A DNA stretch of 64,000 nt from Capitulum mitella. Taxonomy: Eukaryota; Arthropoda; Thecostraca; Pollicipedomorpha; Pollicipedidae. Location: contig CP099850.1 of the NCBI GenBank assembly GCA_030062745.1, forward strand, positions 2,232,001-2,296,000. The letters are read 5' to 3'. Within the stretch, counting starts at the first letter, position 1. Every line of letters starts with the position of its first letter. The position numbers and the translations under genes were made by a program. This document shows positions 1 to 14,000 of this stretch, piece after piece. The notes beneath the pieces were generated by a model, which was not told the origin of the DNA, searched no databases, and was given only the letters and a program-made list of their open reading frames with translations.

Positions 1-3000
1 GCAGGCCGCCGCTCGACGGCGCCCGGGGTGCACTTGCACTGAGTGCCGCGCGTCCACTATAAACACTAACGACGGGACCGGCGGCCGCGTGGCGTGCCCT
101 GAGGCGGTTACCGGGCCGGCTTTTTCTGGAGCCGGCCGCGGCAAAAACGCCTGCCGCTGCGACAAAAACGCCGCCGGAAGACGGCAATAGATTGTTCGTC
201 TGCCGGCCGGTCAGCGCGCGGGTACCGCGACTCGCGCCCGACCTTCGGGTCCTCCCTGACTGAGGAGGAGGGCACACGGCTGGGTCAGCGCCGCCGGCAG
301 CTGGCTGGCTGGACCGTCTGACTGCACCGCTCAGCGGACCCGGCTGGCATCGGCCAGCTGATGCTATCCACGCGGGCGGCGGGGATAGTTTTGCCATCAG
401 CCAGCTGTCACGGGTCGTCGTGGTATGAGAGCAGCGGCACTCGGACTAGTTCAGGACGGCAGCGGCTCAGACAGGACAGCTCGGGACGCCTGCGGTCCAA
501 ACCCGACAGCCTACGCGGCCGTCGAATGGGCTCACCGCAGGTCTGCCTGCGCCGGGCCGGCTCGGCGTGACCCGACCTTGACGCAGGGTCGTCCGCAGCG
601 GCAGACCCCTGGCGGTAGTCGCCGGCGGCGCCGCCGGCCGGGCCTGGCGCCAGCCGGGCATTATCAGCGCCAGTTGTGACTATTGGGACGTGATTACGGC
701 GACAGGCCGGCACTGCCGCGCGGACTCGGCTGCCGTCGGCCCACTGGCCTGGCAGGCCGACGGCACTGCACTTGCGGCCCCGAGCCATACCAAAATAAAC
801 AGGCGGGCGTCTGGCGGCGGCGGCTCGCCGTCCCTCCGGTGGGCCGCGGCTCATCAGGGGAAGCTCCACGCGGACGCCTCAGCCGCCGGCCTCGGCGAGG
901 GCCCGCGTTTTTCGCCCGCGTCTCGCCGCGGCCAGACGCGCGGCAGCTGATTGGATCGGACGTGCAGGCGGCCCGCAGTTGTGAGTCCTCCCGCCCGACC
1001 GGCGACGTTCTCGGCCGTTCTGCGCGGTGGGACGGACGGCGGCGGCCCGTCTTCCTGTCCGCCCGCCCGCTTGGCCCTCAGCCGGCGGTCCCGGATGTTG
1101 CACCTGCCTGCCCTCTGGCGGTATTGATCTCGGAACTGACGGCTCGTGACGTCACGGGACCGTCTCCCTTGGAAGGGGCGCAGGAGCGCCGGCGGAGGCC
1201 GGAAGAGCGCCGCTCGCTGACGATATCGGACTCCGTACCGCGATTGGACGCCCCCGCTGATGTGACTGATAGTCACGGGTAGGTCGCCGAGCAATGCCCG
1301 TTAGTGGTGGGAAATCAGCAGCTGCTGCTTCCCGACGGACAGCGTTCCTGGTGGGATCACTCGTTTCATTCGTCGGTACGCGGAACACGTACAGCGTAGT
1401 CCACATCAGAGATTCAAACTTGTCCGATGGAAAGTAATAAGATGGTTCCATTCTCCGATCCATTTATTCATATATCGGAAGAAAATGCAATCCCACTAGA
1501 GGCAGTGTAAGTCAGAACATGCTTACCTGTGGGCACCTTGCCCACATTGGGCCCACCTGAAGGAAATGGCCTTTCATGGATTACATACGCGTTTTCCTTT
1601 TTCTTTTTCCCTGCAGAAGCGTCTTTGTATGGCTGTTTCCCATAATCACACGGCTATCGGAAGAAGGCCGGTTACGAATGCCGTTCCGTTATGTTGTTTA
1701 TGAAAAACGTCGACCCGGCAGTCGCGCTGTAAAGGCCTGCCGTGCGCAGCCAGACCGCGCGCTGGCAGAAATCGTGCCGGTCCCGCCAGCCTCGCCCGAT
1801 TCACTGCTCCTCGACCCGATACCGGCCCGTATTTGGGAGGAGCACGGCCAGGGGCCGTCCCCGGGCGCCTTGACCATTCACTGGACGCCGACTGGGGTCT
1901 GCTCGCTTGTGTTTTCGCGCGAGCTCGCGGCGCGTCGTAACGAGCTGTTATTGTGTGCGCCTCGCCGGTCCCGGCTGTGGACGTCGGGAGACGTGAAGTG
2001 AACGGCTCCGGGCCTGACGCGATCACACGCCGGCAGAGGCGGCAATGAATAGTCGCAAATGGGCTGGAGAACCGATTGCGCATGTTTAACGTGTGCTGTG
2101 CTGAATTCGGGACGTGTTCGGGACGGGGGACCGGTGTGGAATGCGAGACAGTTGTTCAGGCAAGTGTTTGTCGGAAGAGCGGGTATGCTGACGTGTTCTT
2201 TGTCCGATGCATATACATGTTGTTGATGAAGTAGAAGTCATGTACCGACATCCCATTATCTCCTAAGCACAGACGACATAACGAAAGTATTACGCGTTTT
2301 TTTATCTGGCGTTTGACCCTTCCGAGGCGAGTATTTGTCGTTCACTGTCACTCTTTTTGTGTTCAGCCGTGTTGGCAGTCGGCACCTGTGTTACGAGTCA
2401 CCGGCTAGTTAAGATCAATTTAGAGCCATCTGCTCCTAAACTGCAGTCGAATGTTGATGTTGCACACTCAGACGGAGATAATGGACGGAGACAAAAAACA
2501 TACAACAATGACTTTGGAATTCCGAGGTTTTTTAAGTAACGGTTTTGAAGATTTTCAGAACTGTGAAGACACATTACAGAGAGTCATGAAAATCCCTTTG
2601 GTTCGTCTTGTGTGGGTAATGCATTACCTACTGCATCATGTCGGCGGTGTTCTTGGCCTGCCTCTCTTGACGCTTGCCTGGGTCACCTGTCCAACGTCCA
2701 CACCCCTTCCTGGAGCGGGGCCTCTGAGCTGTGCTTGTCGCCCAGGCTGAACTGATGTCTTTCCCGAGGCAGTGCAGTCTTGTAGCTGGGACCTGGACTC
2801 CCGACGGCTCCGGGTCAGTTCGTGCACCAACGGTCTTTTGTCCGCTTCCTATGGTCGCTATGGCGTCGGAGTGCTGCTTGGCACTTCGCAGCACTCTGGG
2901 CTCAAGAATGATGGCGTGGCGAATCTGAAGCCCAAAGGGTTTCAACGAGCCGGTCACAGTTTGCGACAGTGGCGCTGTAGAGTTCCCCAGAAGCTGCGGT

Positions 3001-4680
3001 GCGCCGTCCCACATGGCCCCGGGCGGCCGGCCAGCCGGGGCGCGGTGTCGATCAAGTCTTCTGGCGGGACTGGCGGGACTGGCGGGACCGGCGTTATCGA
3101 ACGAACGCTGAAGCGGCGCATCGTTAGTCAGGCCGCCTGAGGCGTCACGCCCGGACAGCCTGCAGCGACGCATCATTATTCAGGGAGTCCGGGTATCGCA
3201 GCTGGATCTGGCGTCGTTCTGAACTTCTGAACCGGTGGAGCTGAATTCCCTTCTCCGCACGGAGCGTGGGCGCGGATAGCTTCACGTGGTCTGTACAGAA
3301 AAGAGGCACAGCGTTCTGGACGTGCAGCGGTGAGCGGGTACTGGGGTCGAGCCAGCTGTGGAATGGCCTGATAGGAACACGACGTTTTCCGTTTGGGTCA
3401 TTGCTACCTGTCTTTTGAGGAAGACGTCAGATTCTTTGGGCATCAAACAAATGGCATCTTGCCCTCCAACCCTACGTCGGGTTGGCCTCACACAGCACGA
3501 CTTGGCCGAAGGCCCTGAGAATGACGAGAGTATCATCATCTCAGGCATCACGCACGCTGCTCCATTTCAAAAGCCGGGGAAGTCATCTCTGTACCGACCA
3601 CGCAGCGTCCTTTCGTCGGAGGCACGCTACCCGTCAGCGGTAGTGAGCGACGCCCCGAAGCCGAGGGGCTTCACCGCCGCGCAACGGCGCCCTCCGGGCC
3701 GTTTTAAGCCGTCGGCGCCGACACCTGTGGCCGGGACAAGTGTCCGTCGGCGCCGACGGTCGATGGCGCCGCCGCCGGCCGTCGGACAGAACCCGATGGC
3801 GCACTGGCCGCTCGTTGTCTGGTGCTGGTGGCCAGAGTCCTGGTTGGGCCGGGTATCCACGGAAGGCGTCTTTCTTTCTTAGCTGCATACTCTAAATCCT
3901 TTCTTATTTAATTTTTTCTGCAAAAGCGAGACAGGGCACTGACAGCGTTAGGTAAGAATGCAGACAGAGGTAGCAGAGAGAGAAAGAGAGATAGACGCGT
4001 TGTTTGCCTCCTTATCTTCCTGTTGCCAGGCGGGATCATGTCCAGGTTTTACCGCGGCTGTGTGCCACCGTGGACAGTTTAGCACGGGTAGCCTGCCAGA
4101 ATTCAGCCGTGTCACAGACGGGGTGACCGTGGCCGTTTCTCTTGGCACGATGCCAACCGCGACTCGTTTAGAACGGGTCACCAAAACAGCTCGGTCGTAA
4201 TCTGGCTGTCTTCTGGATGCTTGTGCTGACGCATTCATGGTTAATCGATGTTCGGCCTGTGGTCTTATGTTATGACATTGGGAACTCAGCGAGTTCCGCC
4301 CTCCGTGATGTTAGCCAGCGTTAGGGTTGTTGGACTGGAAGGTCATCTACTGGTTAGTGCGTAGATTTCACTGCAAATTTTGAGCCGGCTAACAGATTCC
4401 GCATCAGACACAAAACAAAGCTGTTAGCCATTGAGATCGTGGTTGTGCTTTCAATGTTTGCGTGTGTGGGGGAGGCATAGCTTAAGATATCCATGACTTC
4501 AGGGAACCCTCACCGGCATACAGCACGGTTTGAATCAGTCGCAGGAAGCTCCTATTAGAATACACAAACGGGTCACTTGTTACGAGCGTCGCCTCATTTG
4601 TGTACCCACCTGGCAGCACCCGGCGCCCGTAACCGCGGCGGCCGGTAAACAGTTCACAGGGCGGCCTGAACGGAGTCGGA
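1..4680. other. Gene-free stretch; weak coding-like ORFs near 2.4-2.75 kb
   Basis: GC-rich blocks alternate with more balanced DNA. A strong acceptor-like pyrimidine tract ending in CAG lies at 1591-1616, but no exon with a donor follows. Two overlapping + strand frames at 2357-2539 and 2451-2750 look more protein-like than most but match no family I know. A 9-bp unit (ctggcggga) is repeated three times at 3061-3087. A 7-bp inverted repeat (TGTGGGC/GCCCACA) lies near 1523-1543. Nothing else is recognised. Confidence 0.4.
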
Positions 4681-5007
4681 CGTGTGTGGGCCCCGGCTGC
4701 CCTGGACGGCGGGAGCTGGACGTGTGTGGGCCCCGGCTCCCCTGGACGGCGGGAGCCGGACGTATGTGGGCCCCGGCTCCCCTGGACGGCGGGAGCCGGA
4801 CGTGTGTGGGCCCCGGCTCCCCTGGACGGCGGGAGCCGGACGTATGTGGGCCCCGGCTCCCCTGGACGGCGGGAGCCGGACGTGTGTGGGCCCCGGCTCC
4901 CCTGGACGGCGGGAGCCGGACGTATGTGGGCCCCGGCTCCCCTGGACGGCGGGAGCCGGACGTGTGTGGGCCCCGGCTCCCCTGGACGGCGGGAGCCGGA
5001 CGTGTGT
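4681..5007. repeat. 40-bp minisatellite, eight copies plus a partial, with two-unit periodicity
   Basis: Near-identical 40-bp units begin at 4681, 4721, 4761 and so on to 4961, with a partial unit from 5001. Units differ at the fourth base of cgtRtg. The order is G, G, A, G, A, G, A, G, so the inner part behaves as an 80-bp two-unit repeat. Each unit holds a 9-bp perfect inverted repeat, CCGGCTCCC/GGGAGCCGG, with a 9-base spacer. Because 40 is not a multiple of three and the unit lacks stops, several frames stay open on both strands; the Gly/Pro/Arg-rich frames here are not genes. Confidence 0.97.
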
Positions 5008-5059
5008 CGCAGTTCCCGAGACGGCGTCACTCCTAACCACCGATAACGGCCTGCGCCGA

Positions 5060-5283
5060 CGTGACGACTGACGTTATGTCACGTCACGACACATCAGGGC
5101 GCAGGGCTGAACGCCGGCGTGACGACTGACGTTACCCCACGCCACGACACGTCATGCCACGTCAAGGGCAGCGTTGCGTGTTGACTGACGTCGCTTGACG
5201 TCGCGTCGCATATGATGCGTCACGTCAGGTCAGGGCATGGCGCGCGGTGCATCTTCCCTGCAGATAGCGCCCGTGATTGACGT
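5060..5283. promoter_or_regulatory. Cluster of nine CRE-type half-sites
   Basis: TGACGT or ACGTCA occurs at 5069, 5081, 5127, 5149, 5159, 5186, 5196, 5222 and 5278. None is a full TGACGTCA. Part of the cluster arises from a diverged 58-bp duplication: CGTGACGACTGACGTTA starts at 5060 and again at 5118. A CREB/ATF-binding function is only an inference, and the half-sites may be a by-product of an old tandem repeat next to the minisatellite. Confidence 0.35.
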
Positions 5284-5480
5284 CGGGCCTCATCGTTGGC
5301 GTCAGCGCCGACTGACAAGTGGAGTGAGCGAACCGGGCGTGACTGTTCGGTCGGGCCTGGTGCTCGATGACCGGCCCAGGAGCCGCAACTGCTGACCGGG
5401 CTCTGACCTGTCCGACGGTAGTATCCGCTGTCCGAAACCTGCCCTGTCGATTGTCGGCCGTCTTGTTGGTCTTCCTCTGT

Positions 5481-5600
5481 CCGGACCGTGCCCTGGAGGC
5501 TGTCCCTGCCCGAAGCGTGTCCTATCGGCTGTCCGCTGTCCGGAGCGTGCCCTATCGGTTGTCCGCTGTCAGGACCGTGGTCTGATCGGTGTCGGCTGTC
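5481..5600. repeat. Diverged 30-bp tandem repeat, four units
   Basis: Four 30-bp units (5481, 5511, 5541, 5571) share a core like CTATCGGCTGTCCGCTGTC. The middle two are most alike and the outer two more diverged. The period is a multiple of three, so the - strand shows a repeating ten-residue peptide inside an otherwise unsupported frame. Confidence 0.8.
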
Positions 5601-8437
<2,837 letters not shown>

Positions 8438-8540
8438 TCCGTTCCCTCCATCTCCTACTCTTCTTTCCTTCTCTCTGCCTACCCAGCGTCATCCTCTCTC
8501 CTTCCCTCTCTCCCGTCTTCCCGGATTCGCTATATCGTGT

Positions 8541-9990
8541 TTAGTTTCCGTATCAGTGTTACACACCCGCCGCGGTCGGCGATAGCTCATCCATTAGCCC
8601 TCCGGCGCTGACAGACCCAGAAGAGGTCAATCAACACGCACATCGCCGGCCCATGAGCTGAACACATGCGCAGCCCATCCGCTGCCTTCCGGTTACATGC
8701 TGGATACGTGCCGTGAGGCATACGTGTGTGTTTTATGTTTGTGTGATAGTTTCATGCAGCTGTTCCAGTTTCGAACATCTTTGCCTTTTTTTCGATTGGG
8801 CGTCCGTTTCAACGTGCAAGTAGTTTCCGGATGTTTATATTAACTACCAACACACGGCAAGCGGCGTGATTGAGTGGTCCGACACGAAGACGGGATTTCC
8901 CGCCAGATCGCGCGGATAGTCGTACCACTTCCCGACGCCTCGACCGACGGGCAGACGGCGGCGAACACTTGTCGGCGTCTGTCGGCACACTGGCAGACCG
9001 AGCGTGTAGGCCGGGGAGTTCTGCCAGCTTCCGCGGGTCGGCGTCAGTCAGCCAGTCAGCCGCCGTCTGACGCCAGCAGCTGAGCCGCCCGGTGTCGGCG
9101 GATGTTTGGATTTTGCCCGGACTCCGGCCTCGGCCGTCGGCGCGCTTCGCCTCCAAAATAGTCTTCCGAAACGGAGACGCGTTGTTCTGGTCCGTTCCGG
9201 CGAGTCGGACACATCGCAGTTCGGAGAGCGTGGGGAAGCTTCTGTTTGCAGCGTGAGCCGGACCGCTTGCCGACTGGACATCGTCCGTGACCCAGCTCCG
9301 GCCACCGGCACCGGTAGCGCTCGGGGAGTGTGGTCTGTGTCCACATATACCCCGCACGGGGCCTGACCGCACGACCTGTAGAGACGGGGAGACACACCAG
9401 CACGGCGTATTCATCACCGGGCGTGCGGTCCGATGACTACACGTGCGCACGGTGTCGGTGGCCCGCCGCGTACGCCGCGGAGGGGCCACCCTGACGGAGA
9501 GAGCTCGTCAAGGGCCGGGATCGGGCCGTCAGTCACCCATATTTACGAGGCGAGGCGAGGCGATGCACCACAGAGCCGACGACGGCGAGTAAATAACCGC
9601 GCCTCGGCCGACGGCTGCGGCGCGCCGCGCCGCGCCGCGCCGCGCCGCGTCGGCGCCGCCCACACCGCGTCCAATTGCGCCGTTTCTGTCGATGGTGCGC
9701 GACGCTGCCGGCCGGTGCGGCGGAGGTCGCGACGGCGCCCGGTTGGTAGTTGTCGGTCAGGACATTCCCCGAGGGTGCCTGCTCCGGGCCGGCGCCGTCG
9801 TGCCCAGGCCGGGGACGGCGGCGCCGCGGGCGACTCCAGGGCGCGGCCGGAACTGCGCGCCGCCGTCGTCGCGGGGCGGCGCGGCCGGTCCCCTGGCTGC
9901 CGACCGGGCGGAGACGGATATAACCGGCGGCTCCAGCCGGCCGCGCCCGCTATTTCCGTCCCGCGAAGGGTGACACGTCCACGTGCATAG
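8541..9990. other. Gene-free stretch with GC-rich second half
   Basis: No gene is supported. CpG-rich DNA from about 9.4 to 9.97 kb contains the pentamer repeat. Open frames on both strands across 8.8-9.5 kb are Arg/Pro/Ser-rich and overlap antisense, as expected of stop-poor DNA. Confidence 0.35.
9616..9650. repeat. CGCGC-type pentanucleotide repeat
   Basis: A run of about six pentamers of the form gccgc lies within a CpG-rich block. It is bordered by other GC-rich DNA without a recognised gene. Confidence 0.8.
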
Positions 9991-9998
9991 CGGGCCGC

Positions 9999-10000
<2 letters not shown>

Positions 10001-10033
<33 letters not shown>

Positions 10034-10260
10034 ACCTGCCCAGCCAGCCGGGCCAACCAGCCTAGCTAGACATCCAGACAGCCATTTCACCCACCAGGCC
10101 AGCAAGCCTAGCCAGGCCAGCCGGCGAAGCCAACAGGCCCAGCTAGCCCAGCCTTACAGGCCAGCCGGGCCAGCCAGACCAGCCAGACCACCCGGGCCAG
10201 ACAGGTTAGACAGGCAAGACAGACCAGACAGGCCAGACGGGCCAGCTGGCCCAGCCAACA
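10001..10260. repeat. GCCA tetranucleotide array decaying into degenerate GCCAG/ACCAG repeats
   Basis: Eight perfect GCCA units occupy 10001-10033. Degenerate units (ccagac, gccagcc, aggccag) continue to about 10260, suggesting that an older, longer array has decayed on one side. Confidence 0.85.
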
Positions 10261-10714
10261 CGTTGGTCAGCCGGTCATGTGTGCAGACAGTCAGCTCGCT
10301 TGTTGGGCCGGGCGGTTTGCCAGCTAGTCTGTTGTGGCGCACTCCCACTGCGTCCCATCGTCGATCATATTCTCCTGCGCAAACATGTCGTCTCGTTGCG
10401 CCTGCCGAAACGCGAGTGCCCTCAGTGTGCTTTCCCGACGCGCACAGTATCACGCTATGGAACTGGTAATGCGAGAGAAGACATCGGTACTGTCCACCGA
10501 CGGCATTGGACAACGTCTGTATTACGTTCCTGTGGAGCACTGAATTCCTCCGACGTTGGGCAGGAGCTCGGCCATCGGCGTACTTGCTACTCAGATTGGT
10601 GTGTGCGGCGATGGTCGGTTGTCTGTCTCCAGTCGCGTTGTCTGGTAGTCGTCAGACTCAGGGATGTCGATTTCTGTCAATGATTGGGGAGGCTCGAGCC
10701 GGGGGCCCGACAAC

Positions 10715-11060
10715 CTGAACTCCCCCAAATATGGGTTTCTCAACGGATTTAGCCGACTTGATTTTGACAAACGGAAACTTATAAGTTTTTTGTTACTATT
10801 AATCAAATAAAAAATTGCATTTATCCCCAAGTATATAGGCATACATATGTATATATGTGGATAGAAGATAGATAGATAGATGGATCGTTTAGACTTTATT
10901 CCTTACTTTTTACTTGTTTCTTATCTGTTGTGGCCGTTCCTTTGGGTTATTATTACTCATTTTCCTTTAAAACCGATAAAAAATATGGGGGGCAAACCAA
11001 CATTGGGGGGGGGGAAATCAACGTTGGATGGGCCAGGGCCCTTTCAAAAGAATATAAACT
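10715..11060. other. AT-rich island, possible degenerate mobile element
   Basis: Composition changes abruptly from GC-rich to AT-rich DNA. The island holds an AGAT repeat (10862-10882) and a run of ten G (about 11007). Its edges carry weakly similar inverted sequences: GGGGGCCCGACAACC on the left and, on the opposite strand, AGGGCCCTGGCCCATCC on the right. No coding remnant is recognised. Confidence 0.3.
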
Positions 11061-14000
11061 GACATCCCTGGTCAGACTGCCCCCACCACTCCGATGCCTC
11101 CGTTCGCTCCCATGCCTCCCCGCACATGCCGATGTGACTGATGGGCGTAAGGCCACCCCGTATATCCCGGGCGCCGCCGCTAACTTTGGCATTCCATGTA
11201 GGACTGATGCAGCGTGGTGATTAGGATACAGGATCGTCCGGCATCTGCCAGTGGGCTCCGCTCTGTAAGACAGACAGGATAATCATCACACTGATCTCCT
11301 TAGCCTTCGGCTGTCCGCTTGCAAGGAGGATCCAGGAGAGGCGAGTGATCTGTGGATTATCGGTTTCGTGAGGGGTGGCTTATCTTACATCCGCAGCCGT
11401 AAAAGTCTAAGACCTCCGCGAAGTCAAGCAGAAGGCTGCTCATTTAATAAGTGATCAATGAATTCTCAAGAAGTTTTCATGGCTGGAAGCGGAGTTTGTC
11501 AATTCGGGCTTAATTGAGGAGAGAACACAGAAATTCTCGGGATTTTTTTCAAGAACAAATGCAGCGTAACTCCGTCCCAAGGCCTTCTGAACCATTCCTG
11601 TCTCAAGTTGTTGGCCTCTTTGTCGTCTAACCCATCCCCTCCCAAACAGGCATCCGTGCTGTTGCCCAACGACGCATTTAGCCTTGTCCTTGGCGCCTCG
11701 GGTTCTCATGCTGGCCGTGGCATGGTGGCCGGTGACACGGGCCTGGGGCAGGAACGAACCAAGTACTTCCCCTTCTCCCCTCTTCGCGTTTTGCAGACTC
11801 CTCTGCAGCGAAATCTCCGGCACATAAGCCGACCGCAAATGAACGTCTACGCACGCAGAACCGCTTGATGCAAGCTCGGTCGATTTCGCCAGCGCGCTGA
11901 CCCCCTCCACCCAGCGTTCACGAACTGGGCTCTGACGGCGTGCTGCGAGTCTCCGGACCGCTCCACCGGAAGCCGGCAGCCGCGGCCGGCCGCCGGAACG
12001 CCGTCCTCAGCCGGTGACGGTCAAGGTCACCGGGCGGGATCGATGCAGGCCTGGCGTCGTGGCGCGGTGTTTTCATTGGACGGCCGACCGCCGGGCTGGC
12101 GGCGAGGGCCGGGCCGAGGGCGAGCTTCCGACGCGACGGCCGCCTTCGAAAGCTGTCGAGGGCCCGCTTGTCACCCATCCTCCTGCCGTCGGTCACGACG
12201 AGTGGAGAAGTCCAGTCAGCCGGACGCGGCCTGAATTTCGACGAAGGGCCCCGCCGCTGCGTAGTTGCGCTGCGTCGTTTTCCGTGAGGCTTAAATCGCC
12301 GGCATGTTTCTGCCAGGCTTTTGTGTCGGTCTGCTAGTCCGGGTACTATTTTATCTCCAGATTATTTTTAACGGGTGTCGAGTTTCGTGCTGCAGGCTGC
12401 AAAGTGGCGGCAGTCGGCCGGCACCCAAATCGGAGCGCTACTTCTGCAATTTGCAGAGTTGCGACGATTACCGTCGGCGCTGCCGACGGCGGCGCCAAGC
12501 AAAACAGGCCGTGTTGATGCGTGCGTCACTCACTGTCCCATCACAGACACGTAATTCAGCGCGAATCCCTGCAGCAATAAATTACGAACTGTTCCCTCGA
12601 ATGACGGGTCTCGGACTGCACTGCCAGGCTGCGCGTTGGCGCTCTGCGGTGAGGGTGGACGCTGCTGCGCCGGTCGAAGCCTGTAGCCCATATCATTGCT
12701 ACAGCATGTAACATTGCTGTAGGGTGTAGGACTGTTGGGCCCTCGCCGGCGGCAGTTCTCGGATGCCCGACCGGTTGGGATGATGAATGTCCACCAGGAT
12801 CGGTGTGATGACGGAGCCAAGCCGATGGTGTCGGCGTTTAATGTGCGGCGGCCGGAGGCACATTTTTCAAACTGGCCAGATTTCAAACATGCTTCTGTTC
12901 GGGACGGTTGGGATGTGCTGCTGCTAGCACATGGCACTTCAGGCCAGCTTGGTAAGCACGATGTCAACGAAAGCAACTCTGCGCACTCTTATTGAAGCAA
13001 ATGCCCTCTCGAACCGACCTTTGCAGATGGCCTGGTAAAGGACTAGAAAGGCTGGCAGCTGTGACCGCGTGTCGAGGGGACGTCACGTTCATTGGTGGAA
13101 AGTGAAAAAGTGACGCAGCTGGACTTCTGGAGAACATGAAACATAGGCGGAAATCGTCGCCAGCGATTTCCGCCAGGAGAAAAGCCGACTCCTCACGTTC
13201 AGCTGAACCCTGAACGATCGTCCGATAAGCGGCAGAACTCGCGATCGTCGAGGGTGTTTGCTGACCGCGCAGATAGCGGTCGCCACCCGTCCAAGACAGC
13301 TGCCGCTCTAGCGGTGCCGCGGCGTTCGGTTGCAGCCGAACTGGCGCGGGCGGAATCGTGGCGCACGCGAACACCGCCGGCCGCGCCGCTCAGCCAGCTC
13401 GCGGCGCCTGCAGCGGCTGCCGGTACACGGCCGAGGTCCGATAGAGACGGATAGGCGATTATTCGGCCCGCTGCCGGGAGCGTCTGCGATGACATCGCGC
13501 TGTGACCGGAACCAGGCTGCAGATCGGTGACAGTGGCTGCAGGACAAGAACTGTCCGTCAGTGTAAGAACGCTTTCGAAGGCAGAGCCGGAGCCTTTTCC
13601 GGCAGTGTCATTTCACTCATTACGATAGAGAAAATGATGTAATTGTTCAAAGTGGGTAGGATCGCTGACGAGTTCATATGGCCACCGCCCCACCTACCCC
13701 ATGGGCTGATACACAGATGACTGTGTGTCTCGACCGGGATAGAATTGCTGTTTATCTCGCGGTGCGCCTTTGACGATGACGTATTAGCTGGTTATGTCGT
13801 AAGTGCTTTTGGGAAGATGGCAGTCCACGAATGGGAGGGTTATTTGATGTGTCGTAATGCTGCGTGACAGCAAACAGTTCGGGTGGCGCGGTACGACATT
13901 TCGTGCTTTTCCAATGCACTGCACCGACGACGTCCTGTCAATAGAGAGACGAGACAGCGAAATATCACATTGTGGCTTTCTGCCAGACATGATAAATCGT

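Noticed and set aside
670-700. YWD-encoding segment, considered as a trace of a CBM21 domain
   Set aside because: The residues around it do not match the CBM21 consensus, and it lies 31 kb upstream of the PP1-docking gene.
1591-1616. Strong pyrimidine tract ending in CAG, acceptor-like
   Set aside because: The following open segment is short, lacks a matching donor and has no homology that I recognise.
4482-5071. Several Gly/Pro/Arg-rich repeat frames on both strands
   Set aside because: The 40-bp period keeps most frames open; no start, splice or family support.
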